Assembly (NCBI GenBank): GCA_022567855.1
Contig: JADFGE010000010.1
Span: 1-20,562 of the forward strand
DNA length: 20,562 bases
DNA from: Planctomycetota bacterium
Lineage (GTDB): Bacteria; Planctomycetota; Phycisphaerae; Phycisphaerales; SM1A02
Direction of reading: 5' to 3'
The notes under the pieces were generated by a model, which saw only the letters and a program-made list of their open reading frames with translations, did not search any database and had not been told where the DNA came from. The position numbers and the translations under genes were made by a program. Shown here piece after piece: positions 6,845 through 16,000 of the stretch (within the stretch, counting starts at the first letter, position 1; the number at the start of each line of letters is the position of its first letter).

Positions 6845-9800
6845 AGTTGATTCGCACATTCGCAGTGGTCTCCATGATCTGCTTGATCGCGGCGCTAGCC
6901 GTCGGCTGTTCGAAGAAAACAGGCTCGGGCACGACGACAGCCAGCGACATCGCGGCCAACAATCGTGGTGTTGGATTGATGGGGCGATACGAATACGACG
7001 AAGCGCTCACGATCTTTGGGCAGCTCGTACAAGCGCATCCGGATTGGCTGGATGTGAAGGTCAATCTTGCGGTCGCGACACTGAATCGCCAACAGGACGG
7101 CGACGAGGCCGCAGCGATAGACATCCTCAAGGAAGTGCTGGAAGCGGAGCCGAATCATCTTCGCGCACTGTACGTTGCGGCGATCTTGCTGAAGCGGACC
7201 GGCGAACCCCGGAATATGGCAACCGCATTCCAATACGCTCAACGCGTCGCTGAAGCCGATCCGCTCGATGCGTATGCGGCGTACCAGGTGGGAAGCGGTT
7301 ATCGCGATGCGGGCAAGTTCTCAGAGGCACTGACGTGGTTTGAGCGTGCGGTTGAGCTCGACCCATATTTGCAGAGCGCCTATTACGGTTCGCAGCAAAT
7401 GTTGATCAGGCTCGGCCGGTCTGACGAGGCGGCCGAGATGGCGCAGACGTTTCAGCGGCTCAGCGACAATCCCCGGGCCCGGATCATCAAAGAAATCTAC
7501 GGCCGCATGGGACCAAAGGCCGAGGCGTTGGCGATCGGGTTAGAGGAAGTGGAGCCCGTGCCGCGCCCAACCGGTGCGCTGTTTGAAGATCCGATTGCAC
7601 TCCTCGCTGACGGCGAGGACTACACATGGAATCCCGGCTTGACGGATCGGCCTGTCAGCATCACCGCTTGTGACATCAACGGCGACGGGCTGATCGACAT
7701 CTTTATCGCCAATGCGATGCGCGAAGCCGACACGCTCAATGCGGTGATCATCAATCAGGGCGATGGGGGCTTTGCGCTGGATATCGAACACGCGTTAGCG
7801 AGGGTGACGGATGTCCGAGCCGCACTCTGGGGAGACTTTGATAATGATGGGCTGACGGATGTGTATCTGTGCCGTCAAGGTGCGAACCAATTGTGGCGAC
7901 AGACGGAGTCGAACCGCTGGCAAGATGTGACCGACTCAACCGGGACGGCCAACGGCGATTATGACACGGTCGATGGCGCATTCTTCGACGCCGATCACGA
8001 TGGCGATCTGGATATCTTTTGCGTCAACGCCGATGGCCCCAACGAACTGCTGAACAACAACTTGGATGGAACGTTCCGAGCGATCGCCCAAGCGCAGGGG
8101 ATTGCCGGTGATGGCAGGGCCTCACGGCAAGTGCTTGTCGCTGATTTAGACAGTGATCGCGATGTGGACATCGTTGTGATCAACAATGAGCCGCCCCATG
8201 AAGTGTACTTCAACGATCGTCTGTGGCGGTATTATGAGGCGGATGGATTTGCGGAATTTCGTCAAACCCAAGTCCCGGCCGCCGTGGCCGTCGATCTCGA
8301 CGCCGATGGACAAGTCGAGTTGTATACGGCTTTTCCTGGAGGAATACATCTCGGCCGAGGCTCGTCGTGGATTCCAGATACAAACGGGATATGGCAAACG
8401 ACAGAACTGTCAGTGCCGCCGGATTGGGGTGTTTCTCGCTCAGGCCCAACGACCCACGGATCGTCAGATGGTTTCATGGTGATGGATGTCACCGGTAGCG
8501 GTGAACTGAATTTGATCGATGTCGGGCGTTTTGGAGCGGCCGTTTGGGGCGATGGAGGGGCATTAGTCCAAGGCCTTAGATTGCACACTCAAGGCGAGCA
8601 GGTTGCATGGACGAGTGTCGTCTTGGATTCAAAGGAAGGTGCGGCGGTAATAGCACTACCCGCAAATGGTGCACCGATCATTTGGCATCCGGGTCCAGGT
8701 AGATACAAATTCACCGCGCTGCAATTCACCGGCAAAGACGATGCGGCGAACGAAACGCGCTCAAACGTGTCCGGCATCGGCGTGCACGCTGAGATTCGCA
8801 TCGACTCGATGTGGACGGTCATCGATACCTTCAGAAACAATTCCGGTCCCGGTCAGAGTCTCCAACCGATCGCAGTCGGACTCGGCGGTCACAAGCAAAT
8901 TGATTTCGTGACGATGGATTGGTCGGATGGCGTGCTGCAAACCGAGATTGATCTTATCGCCGGTGAACTGCACACGATCGAAGAAATCCAACGACAGAAA
9001 TCAAGCTGTCCCGTGCTGTTCGCATGGGATGGCGAAAAGTACGAATTCGTCAGTGATCTACTCGGCGTCGGCGGGATGGGATATCTCGTCGCGCCGGGTG
9101 AATACGCCCCGCCTCGGCCGTGGGAGAACTTCATGCTCCCGCTTGGATTGCTGCGGCCCAAGGACGGTCGCTACGTCTTGAAGCTCGGCGAACCGATGGA
9201 GGAGGTGTGCTACCTCGACTCAGCTCGACTCGTCGTGTACGACGTGCCGCCCGGCTGGAAGATGACGCTCGACGAGCGTATGAGTATTCTCGGCCCGGAG
9301 CCGACGGGGCAGCCGGTGTTCTATCGTGACGAGATTCTGCCGATGCGCGCCACCAACGATCGCGGCGAGGACGTCACCTCGCTGCTTACTGTTGCCGATC
9401 GTCGCGCCGCACCGGTCGGCGACGTGGATCGCCGATTCATTGGCCGGCTTGTTGATGAACATGTGTTGATGCTCGAGTTCGCTGAACCGATTGATGCTCG
9501 CGGCAAACAGCCGATTCTGATCATCGACGGTTGGGTTGAGTATCCATATTCACAAACGATGTTCGCAGCATGGCAGGCGCAGGCTGAGTACCGTGCACCA
9601 ACCATCGAGGCGCTCGGGGATGACGGCATGTGGCATATCGTTCTTGAGCAGTTCGGTTATCCGGCAGGTATGCCGAGGCAGATGTCCGTGCCGCTTGTCG
9701 ATCTGTCTGCCGGGGCGACGGAACTGCGCATCCGCACGAATCAGGAGATCTATTGGGATCGGATCAGCGTGGCCTATGCCGAGCCGTGTCCGCAGGCCGT

Positions 9801-10227
9801 TCGTTACGAGCTTGCGCTTCACTCAGCTGAGTTGTCGACTGTCGGATTTGCGCACCGAACGACCGCGAGGCAACGTCTGCCTCATTATGATTACCAGAAT
9901 CGCCGCCCGTTTTTCGACAGTCGGCACATGACAGGCAACTACACGGCATTCGGCCCAGTCATCGAATTGATAAGCGAGACTGACAACGCGCTGGCGATCT
10001 TTGGGCCGGGCGAAGAGATCGATCTTGCCTTTGATGCACTGGGCGATGATCCGCCGGCCGGTTGGAGGCGGTGCTTCGTCTTTGAAACGCGCGGTTGGTG
10101 TAAGGATATGGACCTGTACACCAGGGACGGCGAGACGGTCGGTCCGCTCCCGACCGCAGGCGCTGTCACCGTGCAGCGTGATCGACTTCACCGAAGGTAC
10201 AACACGCGGTACGAATCCGGCTGGTAG
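6841..10227 (+). CDS. Multidomain lipoprotein: TPR, FG-GAP repeats, ASPIC/UnbV-like domain and large C-terminal region
   Basis: 1128 residues, starting at a GTG. GGAAGAG at 6829-6835 lies 5 bases upstream, and the GTGA overlap with the nitrilase stop suggests coupling. A lipobox ends at C23 (ALAVGC), so this is an exported lipoprotein. Residues about 35-205 carry TPR-like helical pairs (for example AAYQVGSGYRDAGKFSEALT at 148-167). Residues about 270-560 hold FG-GAP/VCBS repeats (DINGDGLIDI, DFDNDGLTDV, DADHDGDLDI). Residues 640-715 match ASPIC/UnbV-like sequence (NVSGIGVHAEIRI, then FVTMDWSDG). From about 720 to the end is a region with CPVLFAWDGEKYEF and VSDLLGVGGMGYL, which I recognise only as a recurring tail on such proteins. 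CRTAC1-like proteins share the FG-GAP and ASPIC parts. The cellular role is unknown; scaffolding on the cell surface is an inference. Confidence 0.83.
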   Translation: MKLIRTFAVVSMICLIAALAVGCSKKTGSGTTTASDIAANNRGVGLMGRYEYDEALTIFGQLVQAHPDWLDVKVNLAVATLNRQQDGDEAAAIDILKEVLEAEPNHLRALYVAAILLKRTGEPRNMATAFQYAQRVAEADPLDAYAAYQVGSGYRDAGKFSEALTWFERAVELDPYLQSAYYGSQQMLIRLGRSDEAAEMAQTFQRLSDNPRARIIKEIYGRMGPKAEALAIGLEEVEPVPRPTGALFEDPIALLADGEDYTWNPGLTDRPVSITACDINGDGLIDIFIANAMREADTLNAVIINQGDGGFALDIEHALARVTDVRAALWGDFDNDGLTDVYLCRQGANQLWRQTESNRWQDVTDSTGTANGDYDTVDGAFFDADHDGDLDIFCVNADGPNELLNNNLDGTFRAIAQAQGIAGDGRASRQVLVADLDSDRDVDIVVINNEPPHEVYFNDRLWRYYEADGFAEFRQTQVPAAVAVDLDADGQVELYTAFPGGIHLGRGSSWIPDTNGIWQTTELSVPPDWGVSRSGPTTHGSSDGFMVMDVTGSGELNLIDVGRFGAAVWGDGGALVQGLRLHTQGEQVAWTSVVLDSKEGAAVIALPANGAPIIWHPGPGRYKFTALQFTGKDDAANETRSNVSGIGVHAEIRIDSMWTVIDTFRNNSGPGQSLQPIAVGLGGHKQIDFVTMDWSDGVLQTEIDLIAGELHTIEEIQRQKSSCPVLFAWDGEKYEFVSDLLGVGGMGYLVAPGEYAPPRPWENFMLPLGLLRPKDGRYVLKLGEPMEEVCYLDSARLVVYDVPPGWKMTLDERMSILGPEPTGQPVFYRDEILPMRATNDRGEDVTSLLTVADRRAAPVGDVDRRFIGRLVDEHVLMLEFAEPIDARGKQPILIIDGWVEYPYSQTMFAAWQAQAEYRAPTIEALGDDGMWHIVLEQFGYPAGMPRQMSVPLVDLSAGATELRIRTNQEIYWDRISVAYAEPCPQAVRYELALHSAELSTVGFAHRTTARQRLPHYDYQNRRPFFDSRHMTGNYTAFGPVIELISETDNALAIFGPGEEIDLAFDALGDDPPAGWRRCFVFETRGWCKDMDLYTRDGETVGPLPTAGAVTVQRDRLHRRYNTRYESGW

Positions 10228-10267
10228 GGATCGTAGCGCCGAAGCTCAAGCCTCAGGCCTTGTTCAA

Positions 10268-10352
10268 TACCGGAGGTGGGACTCGAACCCACACGCCCTA
10301 AACGGGCACTGGATTTTGAATCCAGCGCGTCTGCCAATTCCGCCACTCCGGC
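10268..10352 (-). tRNA. tRNA-Leu, anticodon CAA
   Basis: The minus strand folds as an 85-nt class II tRNA. The acceptor is GCCGGAG pairing with CTCCGGT; the first pair is a G-U. The D-arm contains TGGCAGAC. The anticodon stem CTGGA/TCCAG encloses TTCAAAA, giving anticodon CAA. A long variable arm (about TGCCCGTTTAGGGCG) follows, then the T-arm GTGGG-TTCGAGT-CCCAC. The discriminator is A, as expected for leucine. CCA is not encoded; TTG follows. Confidence 0.95.
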
Positions 10353-10366
10353 AATGCTCTAAACGC

Positions 10367-10395
10367 AGTATTGGCCTCGTGAGCGGCAGTGTCAA
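10367..10395 (-). promoter_or_regulatory. Sigma70-type promoter of tRNA-Leu
   Basis: Reading the minus strand, TTGACA (10395-10390) is separated by exactly 17 bases from AATACT (10372-10367). The expected transcription start is about 7 bases before the mature tRNA 5' end. The -35 is a perfect consensus and the -10 matches 4 of 6. No other reading of this stretch fits better. Confidence 0.7.
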
Positions 10396-11029
10396 ATGAC
10401 AGCAGGCGCCATCGCATGCCGCCAACGGACACGTCTTGTGCAAGCCCGGCACATGCCAGCCGGACACGGCAAATGAGATTGCGGTGATGGCGCCTCCGAA
10501 AAAGCCCGCCGATGAGGTGGGAGGCAGGTCAGGCGCCAGAGAGATTGACGCTTCGGCGAGCGTCCGAGTCAGCCGGCGGTCACCGACAGTTTAGGCAGGA
10601 CTTCAAGAGCCGCTGTCTAGCTGTCCTTGCCGAAACGGGTAACCGCAAAGCGGGTTTGAGGGGTGAGACTCATGGTTGGCCGGGGTCGGGCTTGACTGAT
10701 AATGGGCGGTCACATGAGATCAGTTAAGCCGAGATCGACGAGGTGATCGAAACCTACGGCGGCTGGTCGGCGGCGTTGGTGACGAACATCGAATAGCCCA
10801 GTAGCGAACCTGCCAGAGGGTCGCCATGGGCAATTCTCACGACCCGGCCCGCATATGGGAGATATCAGCCCGCGATTGCTCAGGGCGGGCAACTCGCAGC
10901 GGTGCTTCGCTCGGGCCCCGGGCAGAGGGAAAGCTGCCAATGGCGATTCTTGCTTAAGCCGTTTCGGCACTGGGCCGAGGGGAGTATACTACGAGCATCT
11001 ATGGCTTCAACAGATTGTCGGGCAAGACA
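10396..11029. other. Gene-poor region upstream of the metal efflux operon
   Basis: About 630 bases without a gene I can support. Plus-strand open frames of 43-86 codons exist, but none resembles a known family or has a ribosome site. A short stretch at about 10729-10795 reads AEIDEVIETYGGWSAALVTN before a stop and may be a remnant, but it is too short to assign. GC content is like the flanks. The right end holds a candidate promoter for the operon. Confidence 0.4.
10985..10990 (+). promoter_or_regulatory. Candidate -10 box of the metal efflux operon
   Basis: TATACT lies about 40 bases before the preferred start of the His/Cys-rich protein gene. It matches the sigma70 -10 consensus in 5 of 6 positions. 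At the 17-base spacing the -35 position reads TTTCGG, which is weak. A weak -35 is compatible with an activated promoter, such as one used by a metal-responsive regulator, but no operator is proven. An ATG at 11001 opens a 10-codon frame that overlaps the next start. Confidence 0.35.
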
Positions 11030-11494
11030 ATGATGGGACCGCACGGGACACTCCGATGGCTTTTCGCCGTGTATATGGCACTCTTGATGCCGTTGTGTTG
11101 CTGCTACGCTTCTAGCGCAGTCGAGTGCTGCACACCAGCAGATGAATCGACCGTCCGCTCGCAGGGGCATCACGAGCACGAGCACGGCGAGCGGGCTCCC
11201 AAACATGATGGCGGACACGATCATCAAGCTCCTGCCGATGATCACTACCAGTGCGACCCATCCTGCCCCGGGCATGACAACGATTCCTGCGACTGCGGGT
11301 GCGACAACCAAGCGCACCGCTTTTTCACCGTTGAGAAGTCCGCGCCAATTGACACATCACTCGGATTCTCGCACGTTGTACTTCCCTGGCTGACGCTAGC
11401 ACTCAGTGAGCAGGTTGGTCCAAACAGGCCTGCGACGAATCCACCACGCCCGCCCACATCTCTTGTGCGCATGCACTGCGCGCTGATCGTCTAG
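11030..11494 (+). CDS. Secreted His/Cys-rich protein, candidate metal binder
   Basis: 154 residues from the first ATG at 11030; an in-frame TTG at 11015 and a second ATG at 11033 are alternatives, and no ribosome site decides. The N-terminus (LRWLFAVYMALLMPL, 8-22) is a signal peptide-like hydrophobic stretch followed by CCC and CC. Residues 47-96 are rich in His (H47, H48, H50, H52, H59, H63, H65, H72, H82, H96) and Cys (C75, C79, C87, C89, C91), a density typical of soft-metal chelation. The C-terminus has a hydrophobic patch and ends PPTSLVRMHCALIV. No family is recognised. Its position just before the adaptor and permease suggests a periplasmic metal buffer, carrier or sensor for the pump. 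The binding role is inferred from composition. Confidence 0.7.
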   Translation: MMGPHGTLRWLFAVYMALLMPLCCCYASSAVECCTPADESTVRSQGHHEHEHGERAPKHDGGHDHQAPADDHYQCDPSCPGHDNDSCDCGCDNQAHRFFTVEKSAPIDTSLGFSHVVLPWLTLALSEQVGPNRPATNPPRPPTSLVRMHCALIV

Positions 11495-11564
11495 ACCAAC
11501 TGCATAGATTCCCGTACGGCTCCGCCGTGATCGTGGTCGTTTGCGCGCATGGAAGCTCGCGGTC

Positions 11565-11593
11565 GTTACATATCGATCGCAACGCAATGTAAC
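11565..11593. promoter_or_regulatory. Inverted repeat upstream of the adaptor gene
   Basis: GTTACAT at 11565-11571 and ATGTAAC at 11587-11593 form a perfect 7-base inverted repeat with a 15-base spacer. It ends 43 bases before the adaptor ATG, in the 142-base gap after the His/Cys-rich gene. The geometry could suit a dimeric regulator, or it could be chance. No promoter boxes were placed with confidence. Confidence 0.3.
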
Positions 11594-11636
11594 CAAACCA
11601 GTCGCTCGGATTCACCTTGAGGTTTCGGAGGTTCAA

Positions 11637-13070
11637 ATGAATCGTTCACAAGTTTTGTTGTCGATCGTTCTAGCGATCGTAATACTCATCGCCCTCTCGC
11701 TGCCCGTATTTGGCCACGAGGGTCACGGCAAAGGGGAAGTTGCGCCGTACGACCTCGACACGCCGCGCAAGGTCTCGCCCGAAACCGCTGCGCATATCGG
11801 GCTTCAGACGGCCGAAGTCGACTTCGGCCCCGTCGAAGAGGTCCTGCGGCTGGTGGGCGTGGTCAAACCACTTCCCAACTCGATTGCGGCCATCACGCCG
11901 AGGATTGCCGGGACGGTCCTGAAGATCACGGTGCAGGTCGGCGACACAGTGCAGCGGGGCGACTTGATTGCGGAAATAAACTCGCCTGAGTTGGCTCAAT
12001 ACATCTACGAAGCACGCAAGTTGGATACGGAGTACTTCGAGCTTCTCGGTGAGGTCGCCGGAGCTGTGTCGAAGGTCGAAGCGCTATCGGTTCGAGTCGA
12101 AGCCTCGGCGCAGCACGCCTCGATCGTGAAGGCCGAATATGAACGGTTGCAGACCAACGACGGAGCGATCGCGATCAATGTTCTCAGCGAGAAGCAGGTC
12201 GCGGCCGTCCAGGCGGACAGCGAAGCCAAACTGCGCGAGATAGAGCAGTCGTTGGCTGAGCAGCAATTGGATTCGATGAACAAGCAGGCCGAATCAATGC
12301 AGGATTCCAGGGATGCTTTGGGGGAGGTCATTGCGCTGATTCGCGATGGAGCCGTTGAGACACGCATTGCCGGCGCAGGCGAAGTGAACTTGATGATGGG
12401 GGGAAGCAGCGACGAACAGCCGAGGCGCATAGGTCTTGTGCGGTTGTACGCTCCGATCAGCGGTGTGGTCATCGCTCGCACCGTGAATGCCGGTGAGGGA
12501 ATCGAGGCCGGTCGAACGCTCGTAGAGGTGGCCGACTATTCCCGCGTTCAGATCGAAGGTGAGCTGCCCGAATCGCTTGTGGAAAGGCTGGCGGCAGCGA
12601 CGAACAACAAGGTCCGGCTCCGTCGCATCTCCGATACAGATGGCGATACGATCGCCACGGGTCGCGTGCGCTTCATCAGCCCCGTGATTGATCCAATCAA
12701 GCGAACCACGCACTTGTTTGTCGAAGCGGATAACCCTCAAGGGCTGCTTCGAGACGGGATGTATGTGGACCTGTCAATCGTGCTTCGTGAGGAAACCTCG
12801 GCGGTCGTCGTGCCGGTGTCGGCCGTCGTGATTGACGGCCCAATGCACTTCGTATTCGTCAAGGACGGCGAGTTCTACAAGAAGCAGGATATCAACCCTG
12901 GATACCGTGATGACCGATTCGTTGAAGTACTCGAAGGCGTACTCCCTGGCGATATTGTCGTCACGCGCGGCGCCTACAGCCTCACGCAACTGCGACCGAA
13001 GGTCGAGACCCTAGCCGAAGCCGCCGCTGAGAACGACTCCGCCGGCCGTCCGACCGATGACGCCGGCTGA
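11637..13070 (+). CDS. RND efflux periplasmic adaptor subunit, CusB/CzcB family
   Basis: 477 residues from the ATG at 11637, chosen because GGAGGT at 11627-11632 sits 4 bases upstream. An in-frame ATG at 11541 lacks a ribosome site and would place the signal peptide internally. The N-terminus is one hydrophobic segment followed by HEGHGKGE, a short His-rich leader common in metal adaptors. Lipoyl-like half-motifs are IAGTVLKITVQVGDTVQRGD (about 87-106) and APISGVVIARTVNAGEGI (about 276-293). The long helical hairpin lies between them, and the beta-barrel and membrane-proximal domains follow to about 460. It links the inner-membrane pump to an outer-membrane channel in the periplasm. The permease gene follows after 26 bases. 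No channel gene is present in the window. Confidence 0.88.
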   Translation: MNRSQVLLSIVLAIVILIALSLPVFGHEGHGKGEVAPYDLDTPRKVSPETAAHIGLQTAEVDFGPVEEVLRLVGVVKPLPNSIAAITPRIAGTVLKITVQVGDTVQRGDLIAEINSPELAQYIYEARKLDTEYFELLGEVAGAVSKVEALSVRVEASAQHASIVKAEYERLQTNDGAIAINVLSEKQVAAVQADSEAKLREIEQSLAEQQLDSMNKQAESMQDSRDALGEVIALIRDGAVETRIAGAGEVNLMMGGSSDEQPRRIGLVRLYAPISGVVIARTVNAGEGIEAGRTLVEVADYSRVQIEGELPESLVERLAAATNNKVRLRRISDTDGDTIATGRVRFISPVIDPIKRTTHLFVEADNPQGLLRDGMYVDLSIVLREETSAVVVPVSAVVIDGPMHFVFVKDGEFYKKQDINPGYRDDRFVEVLEGVLPGDIVVTRGAYSLTQLRPKVETLAEAAAENDSAGRPTDDAG

Positions 13071-13096
13071 TCGCAACGCTCACGAAAGGTCCATCC

Positions 13097-16000
13097 GTGC
13101 TCAAGGCCATTGTCAGACTCTCGCTCACTAACCGCGTGCTCGTCATCCTGGCTACGTTGGCGATCTGTGTGTACGGGGTGGTGACCGCTCTTCGTCTCCC
13201 GATCGATGTGCTGCCTGACCTCAACCGACCGACAGTCACGATCTTGATCGAAGCGCCGGGGCTTGCGCCGGAAGAGGTCGAGGTCCAGGTGACGTACCCC
13301 ATCGAGACGGTGATGAACGGCGCTGCGGGCGTCGAGCGAGTCCGGAGCGTGTCGGGGATCGGACTGTCGGTCGTCTTCGTCGAGTTCGACTGGGATACGG
13401 ACATTCGCTTCAACCGCCAAGTCGTCCAGGAGCGGATCAATCAGGCGGCCGAGCGCCTGCCCGAGGGGGTCACGCCGTTCATGGCGCCCATCAGCTCGAT
13501 CATGGGGGAGATCATGCTCGTGGGCGTGACGGGCGAGGGTGTGTCGCCAATGGAATTGCGGACCCTCGCGGACTGGACCATCCGACCGGCCCTGCTCGCG
13601 GTGCCGGGCATCGCTCAGGTGACGGTGATGGGGGGCGAGCTGAAGCAGTTTCAAGTGCGGGCCGACCCGGAAAAGCTTCGTATATACGACTTGACGTTGC
13701 AGGAGCTCGAGGCTGCGGTCCAGGAGGCCAACGAGAACTCAGGCGGCGGTTTTATCGTCGGTGAGAACCGGGAACTCGTCGTTCGCAATCTCGGACGCGT
13801 TCGATCGGTCGCGGACATCGAGAACGCTTTGGTCGTCGCGCGAACGAGCGAGGGAGCAACGGTCCCCATTCGCGTCAAGGACGTGGCCCGGGTCATCGAG
13901 GCCGGCTCTCCCATCAAACGCGGCGACGGGTCGATGAACGCAAAGCCCGCGGTCATCATGGCAATCTCCAAGCAGCCCCACGCCGATACACGCAAACTCA
14001 CATCGCTGATCGACGAGACGCTGGACAAACTGCGACCGGGCCTCCCCGCAGGAACCATCGTCAACGCTGATCTTTTTCGCCAATCGCACTTCATCGAGAA
14101 CGCCAATGAGAATGTCGTCGAGGCGCTGCGTGATGGCGCTATTCTCGTGGTGATCATTCTTGCGCTGTTCCTTCTGAACTTCCGCACGACGATCATTACA
14201 CTCACGGCAATTCCACTGTCGCTGCTGACGACGTTCATCGTGTTCGACTTGATGGGCGAATCGATCAACACGATGACCCTGGGCGGAATCGCGGTCGCCA
14301 TCGGCGAGCTTGTCGATGACGCCATCGTCGGCGTGGAAAACGTATTTCGCCGTCTTCGTGAGAACCGCACCGCGGACAATCCCAAGCCGCCCCTGCGCGT
14401 TGTCTACGAAGCCACGTCTGAAGTGCGTGGTCCAATCGTGATCGGGACGACGATTGTCTTGCTCGTCTTCCTCCCGTTATTCGCCTTACCCGGTCTGTCC
14501 GGCCGGTTGTTTCAACCACTCGCCATCGCGTACATCGTTTCAATCCTGGCGTCGATGGTCGTATCGCTCACCGTAACTCCGGTGCTGGCGTTGTACCTTC
14601 TTCCCAATGTAAAGCGCATGGCGCACACGAAAGACAGCTTCGTGTTGCGATGGTGTAAACAACTTGCGCTGAGATGCTACCGCGTGTCGATACCCCGACC
14701 GTGGACGGTCATTGGTATCTGCGCCGCACTTGTCATTCTCAGCGTCATTCGCGTAGCATTTATGGGAACGCAGTTCCTGCCCAGCTTCAACGAAGGTACC
14801 GCGACCGTCAACATTCTCGCTGAACCGGGAATATCGCTCGTCGAGTCCAATCGGATCGGCACACGCGCGGAGGAATTGATCCTGTCTATTCCCGAGGTCA
14901 AGAGCACCGGTCGCCGGACCGGTCGGGCTGAGCAGGATGAACATGCCGAGGGCGTTCACTACAGCGAGATCGATGTGGATTTCTGGACGAAGGACGAAGC
15001 CAAGCATCCGGACGAACATGTTACATATGACGGCCGGCGAGCGCCGTCGGTGCTGCGATCGCGAGAGACCGTGCTCGCTGAGTTCCGCGACAAACTCAGC
15101 GACCTGCCAGGCATCTCCCTGAACATCGGCCAGCCGATCAGCCACCGCATCGACCATCTCGAGTCGGGTGTTCGGGCCCAGATCGTACTCAAGATCTTTG
15201 GCCCTGAATTGCGAGAGCTGCGCCGCCTTGCGGATGAGCTTCGAGCAGCGATGGACGGTCTGCCCGGCGTTGTCGATCTCCAGATCGAAAAGCAAGTGCT
15301 GATTCCCCAACTTCGAATCCGTGTCGATCCCGACAAGGCGGCTCGCTACGGATTCCGCGTCGGCGATCTGATCGAAACCCTTGAAACCGCGATGAATGGG
15401 ACCATCGTTTCCCAAGTGCTCGACGGCATCAAGCAGTACGATTTGGTCGTCATGCTCGACGATCCCTGGCGAAGCGATCTGAGCGCGCTTCGTGACCTCC
15501 GGCTGATTTCCCCATCAGGAGCCGTGGTTCTTCTTTCCGACACCGCAACGATCACCGAAATACCGGGTCCGAACCAGATCGCGCGCGAAAATGTCCAACG
15601 AAGGATCGTCGTCTCCTGCAACGTTCAGGGACGCGATCTGGGCAGCACCGTCAAAGATATCCAGGAGTCGATCGAGATGGACGTTGAGATCCCCCAGGGA
15701 TACTCAATTCGTCTCGAAGGGCAATTCGAATCGCAGCAGAAGGCGACGCGGGTGATCTTCATCCTCGGCAGCCTCTCACTGTTTCTTATGCTCGGCATCC
15801 TTTATAGTTACTTCAAGAACCTCGTGATGGCGCTGCAGGTGATGCTGAACATTCCGGCAGCGTTCATCGGCAGCGTCGCAGCGCTGTGGATCACCGATCA
15901 ACCGTTCAGCGTCGCGAGTCTCGTCGGGTTCATCAGCCTCTGCGGAATTGCGAGTCGAAACGGCGTGCTGATGATCAGCCACTACATCCACCTTATGGCC

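Noticed and set aside
10729..10795. Possible gene remnant reading AEIDEVIETYGGWSAALVTN
   Set aside because: It is about 22 codons, preceded directly by a stop, and cannot be tied to a family by eye.
11541..11636. Upstream ATG extension of the adaptor gene
   Set aside because: It lacks a ribosome site, would bury the signal peptide, and covers the inverted repeat; GGAGGT marks the ATG at 11637.
14540..15415. 291-codon open frame antisense to the RND permease
   Set aside because: It is fully inside a clear permease gene, has no recognisable domain, and is a codon-bias shadow.
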